A stretch of 64,000 nt of DNA from Phoronis australis (taxonomy: Eukaryota > Phoronida > Phoronidae): contig NMRA01000001.1 of NCBI GenBank assembly GCA_002633005.1, positions 4,021,390 through 4,085,389 of the forward strand. The letters are read 5' to 3'. The notes beneath the pieces are model-generated. The model worked only from the letters and a program-made list of their open reading frames with translations. It was not told where the DNA came from and searched no databases. Below are positions 45,594 to 58,600 of this stretch, piece after piece. The position numbers were made by a program, and so were the translations under genes. Every line of letters starts with the position of its first letter. Positions within the stretch are counted from its first letter, which is position 1.

Positions 45594-48500
45594 GATCTCC
45601 AACCTAAATCGAACAAAGACTAATTCACAGTTAGTAACTAAAACAAAAAATAAATAAAAACAATGGACGGCGGAGGATAGGGGACTGGAGGGTTATAGCC
45701 TCCCACTAATTTCAGTGCTAAGCCGCCCGTGCAAATTTTATGTATCAAAGTGTCATCTGATTTCACAATTGCAAATGAATTTGTTTCCAATCGGGTAAAC
45801 AAGGTTTGCTACTTCAGAGGATCAAAAACCTCAGCAGAGCAAAGTCAAAGCCGAATCTCACGGCAATAACAGCTGGACAAAGTAAGCTTTAGAAACCCCC
45901 CTTATTAGTTAGGAATGGCAAATTTTGGGTCCACAATATCATGTACTCACATCCAACTCGAGACCATTTTAATATCATGTGAGTAATTCCATTATCAAAC
46001 ATCAAGCATTTCAACTGTTTTGTCACCATTCTGTTCTTTTTCAAACCCTCCTTGATTCAGTTGAGAAATTGAGCATTTCACCTCAGATACTAAAGCATGC
46101 CAAACTGAAGATTTGATTGAATGAATTCAACAACGTAAGTGAAATTGCGGTGCACATTTACATACACCAAAAAACATAATTATTCAGCAGAGCTGTACAA
46201 CAACGGTGCATGGATTAAACAACAATAAGTAATGAGTGGGTAAATGATGTCCATGGCTGGAAAATAATGACAATTTTTGGACACAGAAAAATTTGAGGTT
46301 GTGAAGGACCTTGGTGTGACATATATTGTGCACTCGACACGTATTGTCACCTGGGTGCTAGAAGCTAGCCTTGATAAGAGGTGTCACAGAATGTGTTATT
46401 GCATTTTAGCATCATTTTGATTTAGTCATCATATTACATAACTTTCACTTGTTTAATTCAATCACTTTGTCAGAGACAGGGATTAGTAATGCTTCCTATT
46501 CCTGGAACTGTTTGTGAACATAGTGCATCCCTTACACGTAGATGTAATTTGATTGGTTGACTTGTAGCCTTTATATGCCTTGCTCAGTTCAAGGCTGTCT
46601 GTTTCACGATCTGCAGGGCAATGCAAAGGGTTGAAATGCACCCCACGGTGCCACCGCAAAAGATATGCTTCTAGGGGCATTTATTAGCATCATAAATATG
46701 GCCACTAGGTGATACAAAATACTTCAAACCCATCCGTAAGAGAGAAAGTCTGACCGTCTCAATAATACAAATATTTGTCATATTTCGTGAAAATATGTCC
46801 AGGAACTCCAAACAAATTGCCAATACAGGTCACATCAGGAGTCACAACTATCCAAAAAGAAGTTGCCACCTGTTGCCGTGTTTGTAGGAAACACTTGCCA
46901 AATTTCACAAAGATAAAGCAAAAGATTTAGAAAATACACCAGGTCATGTAGATGCAAAAAACAAAATTGACAGTAGAGGTGCAACATGAATGTAAGTCTC
47001 AATGTTGTCAGTAAGAAAAGATTTTCCAATTTTCTTTATGATCTTTTGAACACTTTGGTAGCTAGAGAAGCGGAATCGAAAATAATAAAAAAATGCCCAC
47101 TAGGTGGCACAGAAGACATGTAATCCGTCTGAAAAATAAAAATGTGTAGTCGTCTTTTTAGTAGAAAGCTATTTTCCCAATTTCATGAAATTCCCTGTCA
47201 AGGAACGGAACAAACAGATAAACATAAAAAACTAAAACTGTCTCTTGGGAGCATACCAGTAGTCAGATCTGCCCAAACGTGGTCATTGCCAAATTTCAAA
47301 AACATCTTGCAAGGGGACGAGAAATATCTGCGAAAGCAAAAAACAAAATTGCCATGGTAGCAGCTAGATCCATTTGAAAATCAACATCATAGTTTGTCTT
47401 CTCAGAAGGAACACATTAGCCAATTTTCATTTTGACCCTTGTAGCGATTTGGCAGAGAAAAATTACCGAAAGAACTCACTCATAAATAATAGGTGGTGAA
47501 GAATACATAAAACCAATCTGATTATAGGAATAAATCGCCATCTGCTTAATAAAAGTATATTCAAAAAATTTCATGAAAATCTAACAAGAAACTGACTGTG
47601 TAAAAAACAAAATTGCAACCAGAGGTCACAGCGGCTGTCGTATTCATTAAAAATTTGCCATCCTTCATTGTCACATTCACAGGAAAACAGCTAAATTTCA
47701 CAAAAACCTGCAAGAGGCTAAGGAGACACAGCCACTGACAAAAAATTCCACTAAGGCGTGCCAAAGTAGTAGGGCTCGACAAAATTTCACAGTGATCCGT
47801 CGAGCACTTTGGAAAAATAAAGGCAGTAACCAAAAAAAAAAAATAAATAAAATAAGCACTAGGTGCTGCAAAATACGTCAAATCCATCTGAAAATGAAAC
47901 CTGTTTGTCAAATTTCATGAAAATCCACCAAAGAACTCCAAACACAAAGAGGCAAACGTAAAAAATATAATTGCCACTAGGAGGCACAGTGGTTTTTGGA
48001 TCAAAAAAACCCAGAGCTATCTGCTGTCAGCGTCATAGGGAAACATCTACCAAATCTCAAGATCCTGCATGACATTTATGCCAAATGCAGGACAGAAAGA
48101 CAGGAATGTGCACCCAATATGTAAAATGAGTATAAAAATTGCTATCCATATTTTTGTAATTCTATGTAACATAATTAAAGAGCCGAGGCGTCTAAGGTGT
48201 AGACCCAGACTTTTCCGACCTTTACAGTATTCATAAAGCTTGTAATGAGCTGAAACGCACAAACCACCAACTCCCCACACTTATCGTCACCTCAGACATG
48301 AGACAGAGACAAAGCTGAAGACTATTCCCTACAAGAGTCCCTTCGATGAATGTGTGCCACTTTTTTGGCCAACACAGGGTCTTTTGGTAACTTGAAAAGG
48401 GAAATAACTGGGTTGCAGTGACTGATGTTGCAACCGTTAGAAACACACGACGACGAATCAAAGTTGTCGTCATGCAACATCCACATATGGCAAGAATAAT

Positions 48501-49168
48501 CTAGTTTGAGACAGTAAACAACAAAACTATTTTGCTTGCAAAAACTATTAGGGAAAGGCAATATTAGCCATTCCAAATTAGGAAGTGTTTCGTCGACAGC
48601 TTTTTTCAACGATTTTAGAGAATTCACTGGTAAAAAATGCAGTTTCTAACATTTAAGAAATATGAAGAACATCAAAATCACCCATGTCCCAATCTTCAGA
48701 GTCAATTAGCACCCCAAATTTTAGAGAATGTCCTAAACTGGAGATTTTTTTACCGTACGGTTACCAGCATGGTTTACTTGGCTGCATGCAAAAAATAATT
48801 CTATTGCCAGCCATGTTTTTGAATGACAGCATTGCAACCTATTTTGATTGGTTGATGCACATAATTTACATATTTGTGACAAAACACAGGACGGCAAGTA
48901 CACACTGTATAAAATTATGTATTCCTTTTTCACAAATAACTATAACGTATCTTTATTATCAATTATTGAGGCATAAATATTCATGATGTTTGGGGATGAT
49001 TTTCATTCAATTACATGAAAAATTTCTATTTGCCACTTCAGTTCTTTATGCTTTCGATGATTTTAGCCGATTTGAACATAGATTTCTTTTTAGTGCATGG
49101 GTTAATCCACATAAAATTATGTCGTCTTATTTCATAGTCTATAGCCAAAGGAAAGTTGTTTCAGATCT
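45594..49168. repeat. Formin 3' flank with clustered GCCACTAGG-type repeats
   Basis: From about 46,680 to 48,100, units of roughly 200 bases recur: 'gccactaggtggcac', 'gtcaaatccatctgaaaatg', 'tgccaaatttcatgaaaatc' and 'aaagaactcca..acaaagagg'. Related units recur in formin introns (52,150-52,800; 55,430-56,010). A fragment of family M2 sits near 48,690-48,757. No exons were seen. Confidence 0.55.
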
Positions 49169-49174
49169 TTTATT
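49169..49174 (-). terminator. Candidate formin polyadenylation signal
   Basis: TTTATT on the plus strand (AATAAA on the minus strand), about 335 bases past the formin stop codon at 49,507. It would serve the transcript ending in exon 12 as annotated; a transcript using the alternative donor at 49,527 would end elsewhere. Confidence 0.35.
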
Positions 49175-49506
49175 GTTTCTCAAACAACGAAAATATTTGC
49201 TGTCAAAATAAGATTTGGGACATTGGTATAAAAAGGGGATACCTGAGACATGATGCCCTGCATGTGAAAAAAATGAACGCAAATAGTTCATACATGTGCA
49301 GTTTTAGAAATTCACATAAATAAATGACAAATTTCATAAAAATAGAAGTCATGTTGTAATAAATTATCTGGGCAACAGTTTAAGGCATGGATTGATATTT
49401 TCCTACCACTGAGGATTTGCAAAATGTACTTTTAAGTTTATGGGTTGCAAATAACTGTTAATAAGTCATTTGATGAAACTTAAAAGCAATTCACGGATGT
49501 TGACAA

Positions 49507-49621
49507 TTAAACAAAGTCTTGTCTTACCAAGCCACCAACTCGCTTCTCCCTTGTCTTGATGTTGTTTTTACTTGTCTTCATTGTTTTCATCTGATCCACC
49601 TTCTTTTGAGCTTCTAAAAGC
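49507..49621 (-). CDS. FMN1: Formin exon 12 (tail, stop)
   Basis: Acceptor GCTTCCGCAG; completes an Arg codon (AG+G), then 37 codons of basic tail ([16 protein letters not shown]..) to TAA at 49509-49507. A strong donor TTG|GTAAGA inside it (exon end 49,528) would remove the last five codons and stop and splice to an unseen exon. The tail occupies the place of the formin-Spire interaction motif of FMN proteins. Confidence 0.8.
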
Positions 49622-52600
49622 CTGCGGAAGCAATAAAACGTGACATGAATTCCATCAATTAAACAAGAGATTCCCAAATGAGACACCTGGGTGCACTTTT
49701 GGAAAAAACTTGTATTTCTTAAATGACTTCCTAAAAGGAAACCGGGGCTCTCTTTCAGAAACAAAAACCTCGTTTGACTCAACTGTTTAAGAATTTTGTT
49801 TACGACAGGAAAATTTTAAAAATGGAACAAAAAATGAGTCTGTCACAACAAAAAATGATAACATAGCACGTTCAATGACTTCTTTCCTTCTTTTTCACAT
49901 GGGGTCAATTTCATTTTCATGCAAAACATCACTCCATTCATGTTTTCTGGGTCCGGAGTGTCACAGCACTAGCCCTAACTACATTCCAGTGATGTAACAA
50001 AGAGCAGGGTTCACAAAGAACTACTTTCACAGACCTTGCATGACAAGTTAAAATGACAGGATGATTTACAACACCACTGCAAAACTCTGAAGGCCCTTTC
50101 ACACTAATGTTGAGGCATTGGTGTTTTGGAGAGTTGCGTTCAGTATGAACAGTTAACCTCGGTCCTGAATCGAAGTTAACAATGCAATAAACAGGTGGAT
50201 TTAACAGCGGAGCGTCAATGCTGTGGTGTGGTATGAATGGTCAACTCCGCTCTCATTGAAGTTATCGCCAGGGGCCACTGCTATGGCAAACAATTAAAGG
50301 ACAGTGTCGTCGCTAACAGTTGTTCATATTTTGCTCAAATAATCACCAATGAAATTAGAAATAAATTTTATGACAATTAACACAAATTGTCACATTAAAA
50401 AAATCTTAGCGCGCACGGGATGCATCAGCGCTACCTTGCGATGACTTCGATGACGACAGCGTCACTGACCATTTACTTCAATGCAATTAACTAATGAAGC
50501 TGATATAAACGACTCAATTAATTTCACAGTTTACATCGATGCTCTGCTCATACTGGAGTTGGTATGAAAGGGCCACTTCGCACTAGTTACCCTTACAAGC
50601 CCAAAATGATGATAGATGATTGACCTGCCAGTGGTGATACAGGACAGAAGAGCACCCAAAGGCTATGTAGGACCCTATAAAAATGTCCAAATATGGCTGA
50701 CGTTGGAACATCTCATCTCAGAAATGGCTGATTGGATTCATATGAAATTTTCAGACACTATAAATGTTTTATGCACTGTTCTAAGAATCGTCGTAAGGAG
50801 CTGTTTTTAGAGTATTCCACTTTTGTTTGAAGATTTTCATGAAAAATTTTTGAAGTTGCATGAAATGAAATGATATTTTAGAAAACTGTAACTGCGTTTT
50901 TGGTATCTCACCTTGAACATTTATATCAAATAAAATTTGATTGTGTGATTGATACTATTGTTTTGCTTTCAAAATGTACCTTTCTTTTTTCCTGAGACAG
51001 GGTCAAATGACCAAATTAAAAACAGATTGGTAAAAAATCAAAAATTAAATTTCACAGCCTTTCTACTTCCAGAAAATAATTATATATCTTTACTGAGTTA
51101 AAATCGATACTTTTCGAGATAAATTGCTAAATGCAGACTTGTTGATAAGGGGCATACATAATCTTAAAAATGAACTCAATTCATATTTGGATTTAGTGTA
51201 GATTTAGAAACTGTAGTTGTTTGGAGTTGAAACCAAATGTTATGTTTTGTAAAATGTCCGATGTTTAAACTCTGTCGCATCTCTTGCATTACACAACTTC
51301 CCTGTTACCTCTTCTTAGCGTTGTTTTGCTCCTCTTTCCGCCACAGGTTCTTGAAATCTTCACAGAATCCCGTCCAAACAGAGAAGAAGTCGCTCGGAGT
51401 AGGCTGCGTTTCTCCACCAAACATAAAGAACTGGGTCACTTGTTCAAATCTACAGAGACAGAGTTTATTTCAGCTGTGGATTTAAAATAGCAACACGTTT
51501 TTGAAGATTTTCAGTAACTCAGCACTAGTGTGCAGGGCAGGCTGATTTGACCGGGACAAAACGCAATTTCTTTCAATGAAAGACATTTTGATACATTGGG
51601 CATTTTTGTGTGAATTCGTTGAGTACCCCGTCAAACAATAGTGGCAATTTGACACCATGATGGCCAGAGAATTTATAAAAACCATGGAAAAATCCCACTA
51701 AAGGGACATTGTAAGCGACCCTCCTCGATAAATGGTAGAGAGTATTATATATTTTAAGTGTTTGTAACTGGTTAACTCACTGGCTTTCATTTCAGCGAAT
51801 GTTTGGCAGACAATGGCGAAAATCGGGGATTTGTAATAAAAACACAAATTTTGTTGTTTTGAAGCTCTGATCAAAGCCAATAACTTCAAGAAGTTTATCA
51901 AATCCTACAATAAGCCCAAAAATGTTTTCCTCAGATGTAAAACTGATGATATTACATAAAATCCATACAAGAATGCAGAATGTTGTTTACTAACTACCCT
52001 ATCATCATCATTAGTTTTTATAGTCTGCAGTGTCTAAAATGGCGGGAAAAGTATGTTGCCACCAACACTGACACCCACCTCTGTTCCCTAATCTCCAAAC
52101 CAAAGAAGCTGGTCACATAAGTCTAGGCTCTATGGTAAGTGCTCAATGTAATTCCAACCAGTAAGAAGCATTCAGAGCTGCTGGTTGGGAAATGCGATGA
52201 AACGCGTAATGAGACAAAGACAAAGAAACCAAAATAGCCACTTGGGGACACCTCAGTAACTGAAGTTGTCCCAAAATCCATGTCAGATGTACTCTCCTCA
52301 ATAAAAACATATAATAAATTTCATGAAAATACGTCAATGAACTTCATAGACATTGAAGTACAAGAAAATAATGCCACTAAGGAGTACCACTGACAATAGC
52401 AGCAAGTCATCGCCTGCCATGCCTCAATTGGAACATATGTGCCAGTTTTCATAATGATCCTGCCAGAAGTTTGGCTGACAAAGGCAGGTGCCAAAAACAA
52501 ACTCATAATTAATTGAAATGGCCCTCAACTGACTTAAAATATGTCAAATCCGTGCGAAAATGGAAGAAGTCATTATCTCAAAGATACAACCCTATTTTGC

Positions 52601-55600
52601 CAAATTATAAAAAACAGAGGAAAATGTAAAAGTTTAAAACTGCCACTAGGGGGCAGAGCGGAGTTAATTGTCCTTAGTCGCCATTCTGTGTAGTCTTGAC
52701 TGTTCAAATGCCCAAACCAAATTCCGCACAGATCCTGTATGGTGTTTTGCAGATCAGATACAAAAAACTGCCATTAGGGGCACTAGCCGGACACATAAAC
52801 ATTACATTGTAATTTGTTTCTCAACATTCTATATTTTAGTGTTGACCTGCCAAAGAGTCAATGTTTGGAAACCTAACATTCATTCACTATAATAATAATA
52901 ATAATATTCAAATAGAACATAGTATTACTTGTTCTGGCAGTCTGTGAGATTTTCAACTTGATCAAGCCAGGCCGAGTTTGCCAGGCTAAGAAAAGCTTGC
53001 ATGTGACTCCTGAAGGGTTCTACAAAATCCTCGGAGGGTGAAGATAATACCTTGTCTAATCGTAATTCACAACCTGAAACAGTAAATCACCATGCACAAA
53101 AATAAACTGGTAAAATAACAGATCACAGATGGAACATTAATACTGAAATTGTACAAACATTACGTAACAGAATTTTTGTGTTGTGCGATCTAGAATCCAG
53201 TCGCTGCGTATTTATTACCGCGCTGTCCTGATAACGTAAGCCGCTAGTTTAACATCTTAAATAACACTGATGGCTCAGTTGTGGTTACAGACGAGCAGGG
53301 GAGGATCCTTACTTACCAGGGGCTGCCTAATTTAGAGCAGGCGGAACCTCCCAATGAAACTAAACAGTCTCTCCTACTGCCACTCGCGACACATGGCCCT
53401 CTCGGTTTACGGCCATAAAGAGAGGTTATAACCCTATCGCCAAAAGCTGCTACTTCTCTGTGCATGTCTGCCGGGCGGGCAGCTCACACTTTTCTAAAAA
53501 TTGTCAGCTGGCCGGTGGGAGTGTGACTCCTCCTACGCCCTTCGCCGTTGAAGTATGGTATGTAACTTTCTTCCGTCGTTGATTACTGACATCCAATACA
53601 GTTTAATCCATAGCTGGGGGTTCGAATGGTGAGTGCCAGAGCGTGTCCACACGACGGTGGGTCATGCACGCTGCACCTTTAGGGCTCCAACCTGCTCCAA
53701 GATCCTCTATGCAATTAGCCTGAAGCCGCAAGGGTATCCAGTTTATGTGTGTTACCACGGAGAGGTAAAACATAGAAGCCTTGGTGAGGGAGAGGCTGTG
53801 TACTGGCAGGGATGGCTGACGCACTCGGCTTCCTTTTCGCTTGTGCTAGCCACTTGCACTTTACAGAGTGCAAGGTGCACAAAAGCAGATTTACAAACGA
53901 AAAACTGGTCATGTGAAAGATTCCTGGATCCCCCTATTCAGCTCTATTAATGGTCTCTTCACCAGTGTTTATATACCAGGACACTGTGGCATCTCATTCA
54001 ATGTCAAGGCGGATGAACTTGCAGGCATCGCAGAACCGATTGCCGACCTGCTCCTCACACCAGCAGACGTAATCTCAAGAGTGCGTGAATCGCTTACAGA
54101 TGCCAAGATTGTACAACAGCAGGAGAGATGGGTAACAAAGCGCCTCATAGAGCAAGGATGGCAATACGGAGATGCAGCAAAAACTCGTATCAGGGGAAAA
54201 GATCGAAGAGTGTGTAACCAGCATGAACTTGGTTGCATCTCCAAATTTACATTGCGTGCGATACTGGAAGGAGGAGGGCAAGAGACTATCCCGGTGCCTA
54301 CCCTCTGACGTCACCACAGAAACAGAAACAGAAACGTAACAGTACATGCCACAAATTTTTATCTAACTGGTCAGAAAAATAGCCAATTAGTCAGCTAATT
54401 TTTAGCAAATCAGCAGCACACCGCACCGCCGACTAAATGTCTCTCACTACCAACTCTTTGATGCCGACTACTCACTGCAGACTTTGAGTTTCGTCGTGGC
54501 AGGCTGGTAATGTTTATTTAAGACTGGATGGCCACACAACTATGTTTTCATTTTGAAAATAAAACTTTTTTAACATCTTCAAAAACTCAGATTAACAAAG
54601 GCTTCCTGGTCATGGCCAATAAGAACATTGTTTTATTACCCCTTCTTGGTGTTGAATATCTGTGCCCAGATGTAACGACTTTTAGAGTTTGGAAACAGTA
54701 TTTGAAATTAAGTATAAACCAACATCAAAATTTTGTTTGGCTCGTGCATTACTGGAATGTAACGAAAACTGGACTTGAAATGGTTGGTCAGTATCAAACT
54801 GTAGGCAAGAGAAGTCTGCATATCAAGTCGGCGCTGCAGTCGGCAAGGCAGTCTGCTGCCAGTCTGTTAATTTTACAGCAGAACAGTCAGTTTAGTTCTG
54901 ACTGGTCCCCAACTAGTTTCTGAAAATTTGTGACCAGTGCTGTATGTTAACATTTTATGTTGAACTGAAAAGCGAAATACACATTCAAGCCTCACCCATA
55001 CTTACCCTTGAGGTGTGTTTTGACGTTGTCTAAGTCTTTACGTAGGTCCTCGAAGCTGACCAGCGATGCTTGACTAATGTCACTGGGGTGAGGCGTGGGA
55101 AGGACAGCCCTATCTGTGCCACTTTCAGGGTCAATACGGGTCACATATTCGTGTACCAGGTAGTGTAACAAACTCCGAGAATTATCCTAGATGAATACAA
55201 GGCACTTATTCAAAAGCATATAATTCACTTAAAATTAAATGCAATCCAAACTTAACTGATGATGCAGTTAAATCTCCCCAATTTGGGATACAACATGGCG
55301 GACAAGTGAAATTTCATTTTCTCATTTTTTCACAAAAGATGCGTAGCACCAAATGGACATTTTTCCAAGTTCTAACTCTGTGTCACAGATGACAACGGAC
55401 TCTGTCATGACCCAAAACCCACATCAGTAGTTATTTTCGTCACGAGAAACATAATAATACACATTTCATGAAGATCCACAAAAGGAACTTGGAAGACATT
55501 GAGTCATATGCCGACTAAAAAACAAAATTGCCAATCGAAGTCGACACAGCAGTCAGGCCTATCCAAAAATCATAATCAGCTGTGTCCAACCCAATAGGAA

Positions 55601-58600
55601 CATACGATGTTCATAATGATTTTAGAGTGATTTGACTAGTAGAGAGGTGGACGTCAAAAACCAGACACAAAAGTAATAAAAAATGGCCATTTGGTGATAA
55701 CAAATTACATAGATCCTTCTGAAAATGGAAAAGTCTCTCTCTAATAGAATCTACTCGCCAAATTCTATGAAAATCTATCACCGAACTTCAAAGATAAAGA
55801 GAAAAACGTAAAAATTGCAGTTTCCATAATGACGAATAAAGTGGGAGATAAAAAACTCAAACATGGCCACTAGGTGGCATAGAATATGTCAAACCAATCT
55901 GAAAATGTGAATGAATCATTGTCTCCTTAATAGAAACCAATGACAAATTTCTTGAGGTAGGCATAAAAAAACTAAAATTGCCACAGCGGTGTTAGGAACT
56001 GTCAAAAAATGTGTTTGTGTCATACAGTCTATGGCATGGGCATGCACACAAGCATGCACAAAGAAAGACACAAGGTAATTAAAGACCTAGTCATTTCTTA
56101 CCAAAGAAAACATTGACCATTTCCAGAGACAAAAGCATCTGAATCATTGCACAAACCTTGCTTTTCACATCTTTGAGTTTTGCAAGTATTTCCAGACTAA
56201 AGCCATCTGCCTGTCCCCTCATGCGATTGCCTCCATTCATGTAGTTACCAAATGCCAAAACTAGCGCCATCACTTGGTGTAGAGATTCCTTGGTCAGTAA
56301 CATCTGTTAGAATAGTCAAAACATGGTCACAATAGGAATGGATTTTTGACATCCTACAGTTGACTTTTTGTATAACGTCTAACAAAAAAAAACAGGCTCA
56401 AAAACATTTTATGCTGAAAAAGGTCATAAAAATTACTAGAAAAGCCCAGGCAAGTACAACTCCAAGCTTGTCCTGCACTTGAAAACTTTCATTTGAAAAC
56501 CCAAAAACTAGGAAAACTAACACTGAGTGATGAGCATTTAATCATATTTAGCATTAATGTTGATTCGTACAAAACATTACTCAAAATAAATTTGGAAATT
56601 AAAAATGAAAACAAAAACTTAACCCAAAAATTCTTTCCAAAATGCTTTACTTAGAGTGCCAAAATGACTTTCCAATAAGTTTGAAATAATATGTAAAATG
56701 ATGACAAATGATCAAAAAAATCAACACACGTACGTACATCACAGATCATTTTGAGATTGTTTAACTTTGCTTCAATGGCACCAATTAACTCGTGAAACGT
56801 TGTCTGGAATGTCATGCAGAAAATCCTGTCACTGAAGCATGGTATTTTGGCGACATCATATAGAAATCTGAAAAAACAGTTGAACACTACAGTTAAAAAG
56901 CTGGTCAGATAACTAGGTTTCTGCCATGACGTTTCCAATGAAAATTTTAGTCATCCTCTTTCTCATTATGTACAGATGTACTAGTCTAAGAACAAGAAAT
57001 GAGATAATGCAATATTGAATAAATATGGAACATGGAATACACATGCCCAGTAGAATTATTACCCATATATTACAGTCAGAAAATAACACCATAATCTAAA
57101 CACTCAACAGGAGGCGTTAAGCAATACTTTTCTGGAGTATCAAGTGGGATGTCAGACATAGTCTCCAGGTGTGACGTAATTCGCTCAAGTTCTTCATTGG
57201 TTGGTTTCTGAAAAAGAACATAGTCCTCGTAAGAAAGTCAATGCATAGTGTGCACTGTTTGTCTTCAACATACTTTCCAAAATTATACCCCAATAATTAT
57301 CGTAATCAAAAGTTATATCAACGATCATTAAAAAGGCAAACATTCTCCACAGTGGGACAGTCTCTCAAATATGGGACATCGGAATGAAAGTGGAAATTGA
57401 ATTTTCTTGATTCTGAAGATTGGTACTCTGGCAGTTTTGGCATTCATCATATTTAGCGATTATCGGACAGTGTTTTGTATTCAAAAAGTATGAAATAGAA
57501 TTAGCAGTTCATAAATTCATCAAAAATATCTCCTAATGCAACATGTTCATGCATCTCCATAATCTGTAACCTACAGGTTACTGACCCTTTGTCATTGATC
57601 CTAATTCTTGAATTTGGGATGGCCAATTTGATACAAGCTCCAACCTTGCAAAATAATTTTTTTACTGGAGAATTTTTGTAATGTTAAAATTATTTCTTTA
57701 TAAACCAAACAACTAGCAAAAGAGACCTACAAAAAGCATGCATGTATTGATATTTCCTATGACAAAGTGTTTTAAAACACAGTGCCTGACTCAATTGCAT
57801 ACGTTAGTTCAAATTTCTAGTTTTCTAGTCAAGCTGCGAACATTTCCCAAACTTTTACACAGTGTCACCTAATGTGTAATTTGTTTACAGTACGGACGTG
57901 CAATACATACACCTAATAATGAAAATTCTTTATGGAAAGTACAGTCAGTAGTTTTTCATTTAATATCTACTTGACATTGTGACATAACAGCCAAATATTT
58001 TCAGACTGGTGAAAAATTAGTGCACTCTAGAAACAATCCCAAATTTTTGACCCATTAGCTTTAGTCTTCCAAGACTTCCAAGCCCTGCAAAACATTGAGC
58101 TAGGCATGTTGAAACCAACACCAAGTTTCATAACATAGTATCATTGTTGATTGATAATTAAGAGCCTTACCATTTCATTGATTGCTTGCAGTGTGTCCAG
58201 GTCTATGGCAGAAGAGTCAAACATAAGCAGTGCTGAAATAAACAAGAATTACTGGCAACTGTGAAATAAAATGTGGGGATTTTGAAAACACATCAGCACT
58301 TTGTCAGATGGAGAGGGATGACGGCATAATGAACAATATATAGATATAGATATATACGGGTGTATAAAATAATCAAGGCTTTCAAAAATGACCCTTAAAT
58401 ACCCCAAAACAAGCACACCATTCTTAGATTATCAAAATGACAAAACCATAGATGTCGGCTTCAGTGAATGTTGTAAGGAAGCAAACACACTGCTAGCCTA
58501 ACTACCCAAGCAGTCTTGTTGATCTCACACTGAATGAGACAAGACACTTACAACAAGTTTGGTATGGTATCTGAAGTAAATGAATGCAAGACATAACCCA

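Noticed and set aside
53310-53440. Segments resembling the start of U1 snRNA (CTTACCAGGGG) and of 5S rRNA (TTTACGGCCATA)
   Set aside because: Similarity ends after 10-15 bases and no secondary structure or internal promoter follows; most likely chance or retroelement sequence.
54528-54923. 131-codon plus-strand ORF in a formin intron
   Set aside because: No recognisable domain, composition like translated intron, and antisense to a well-supported gene; chance ORF.
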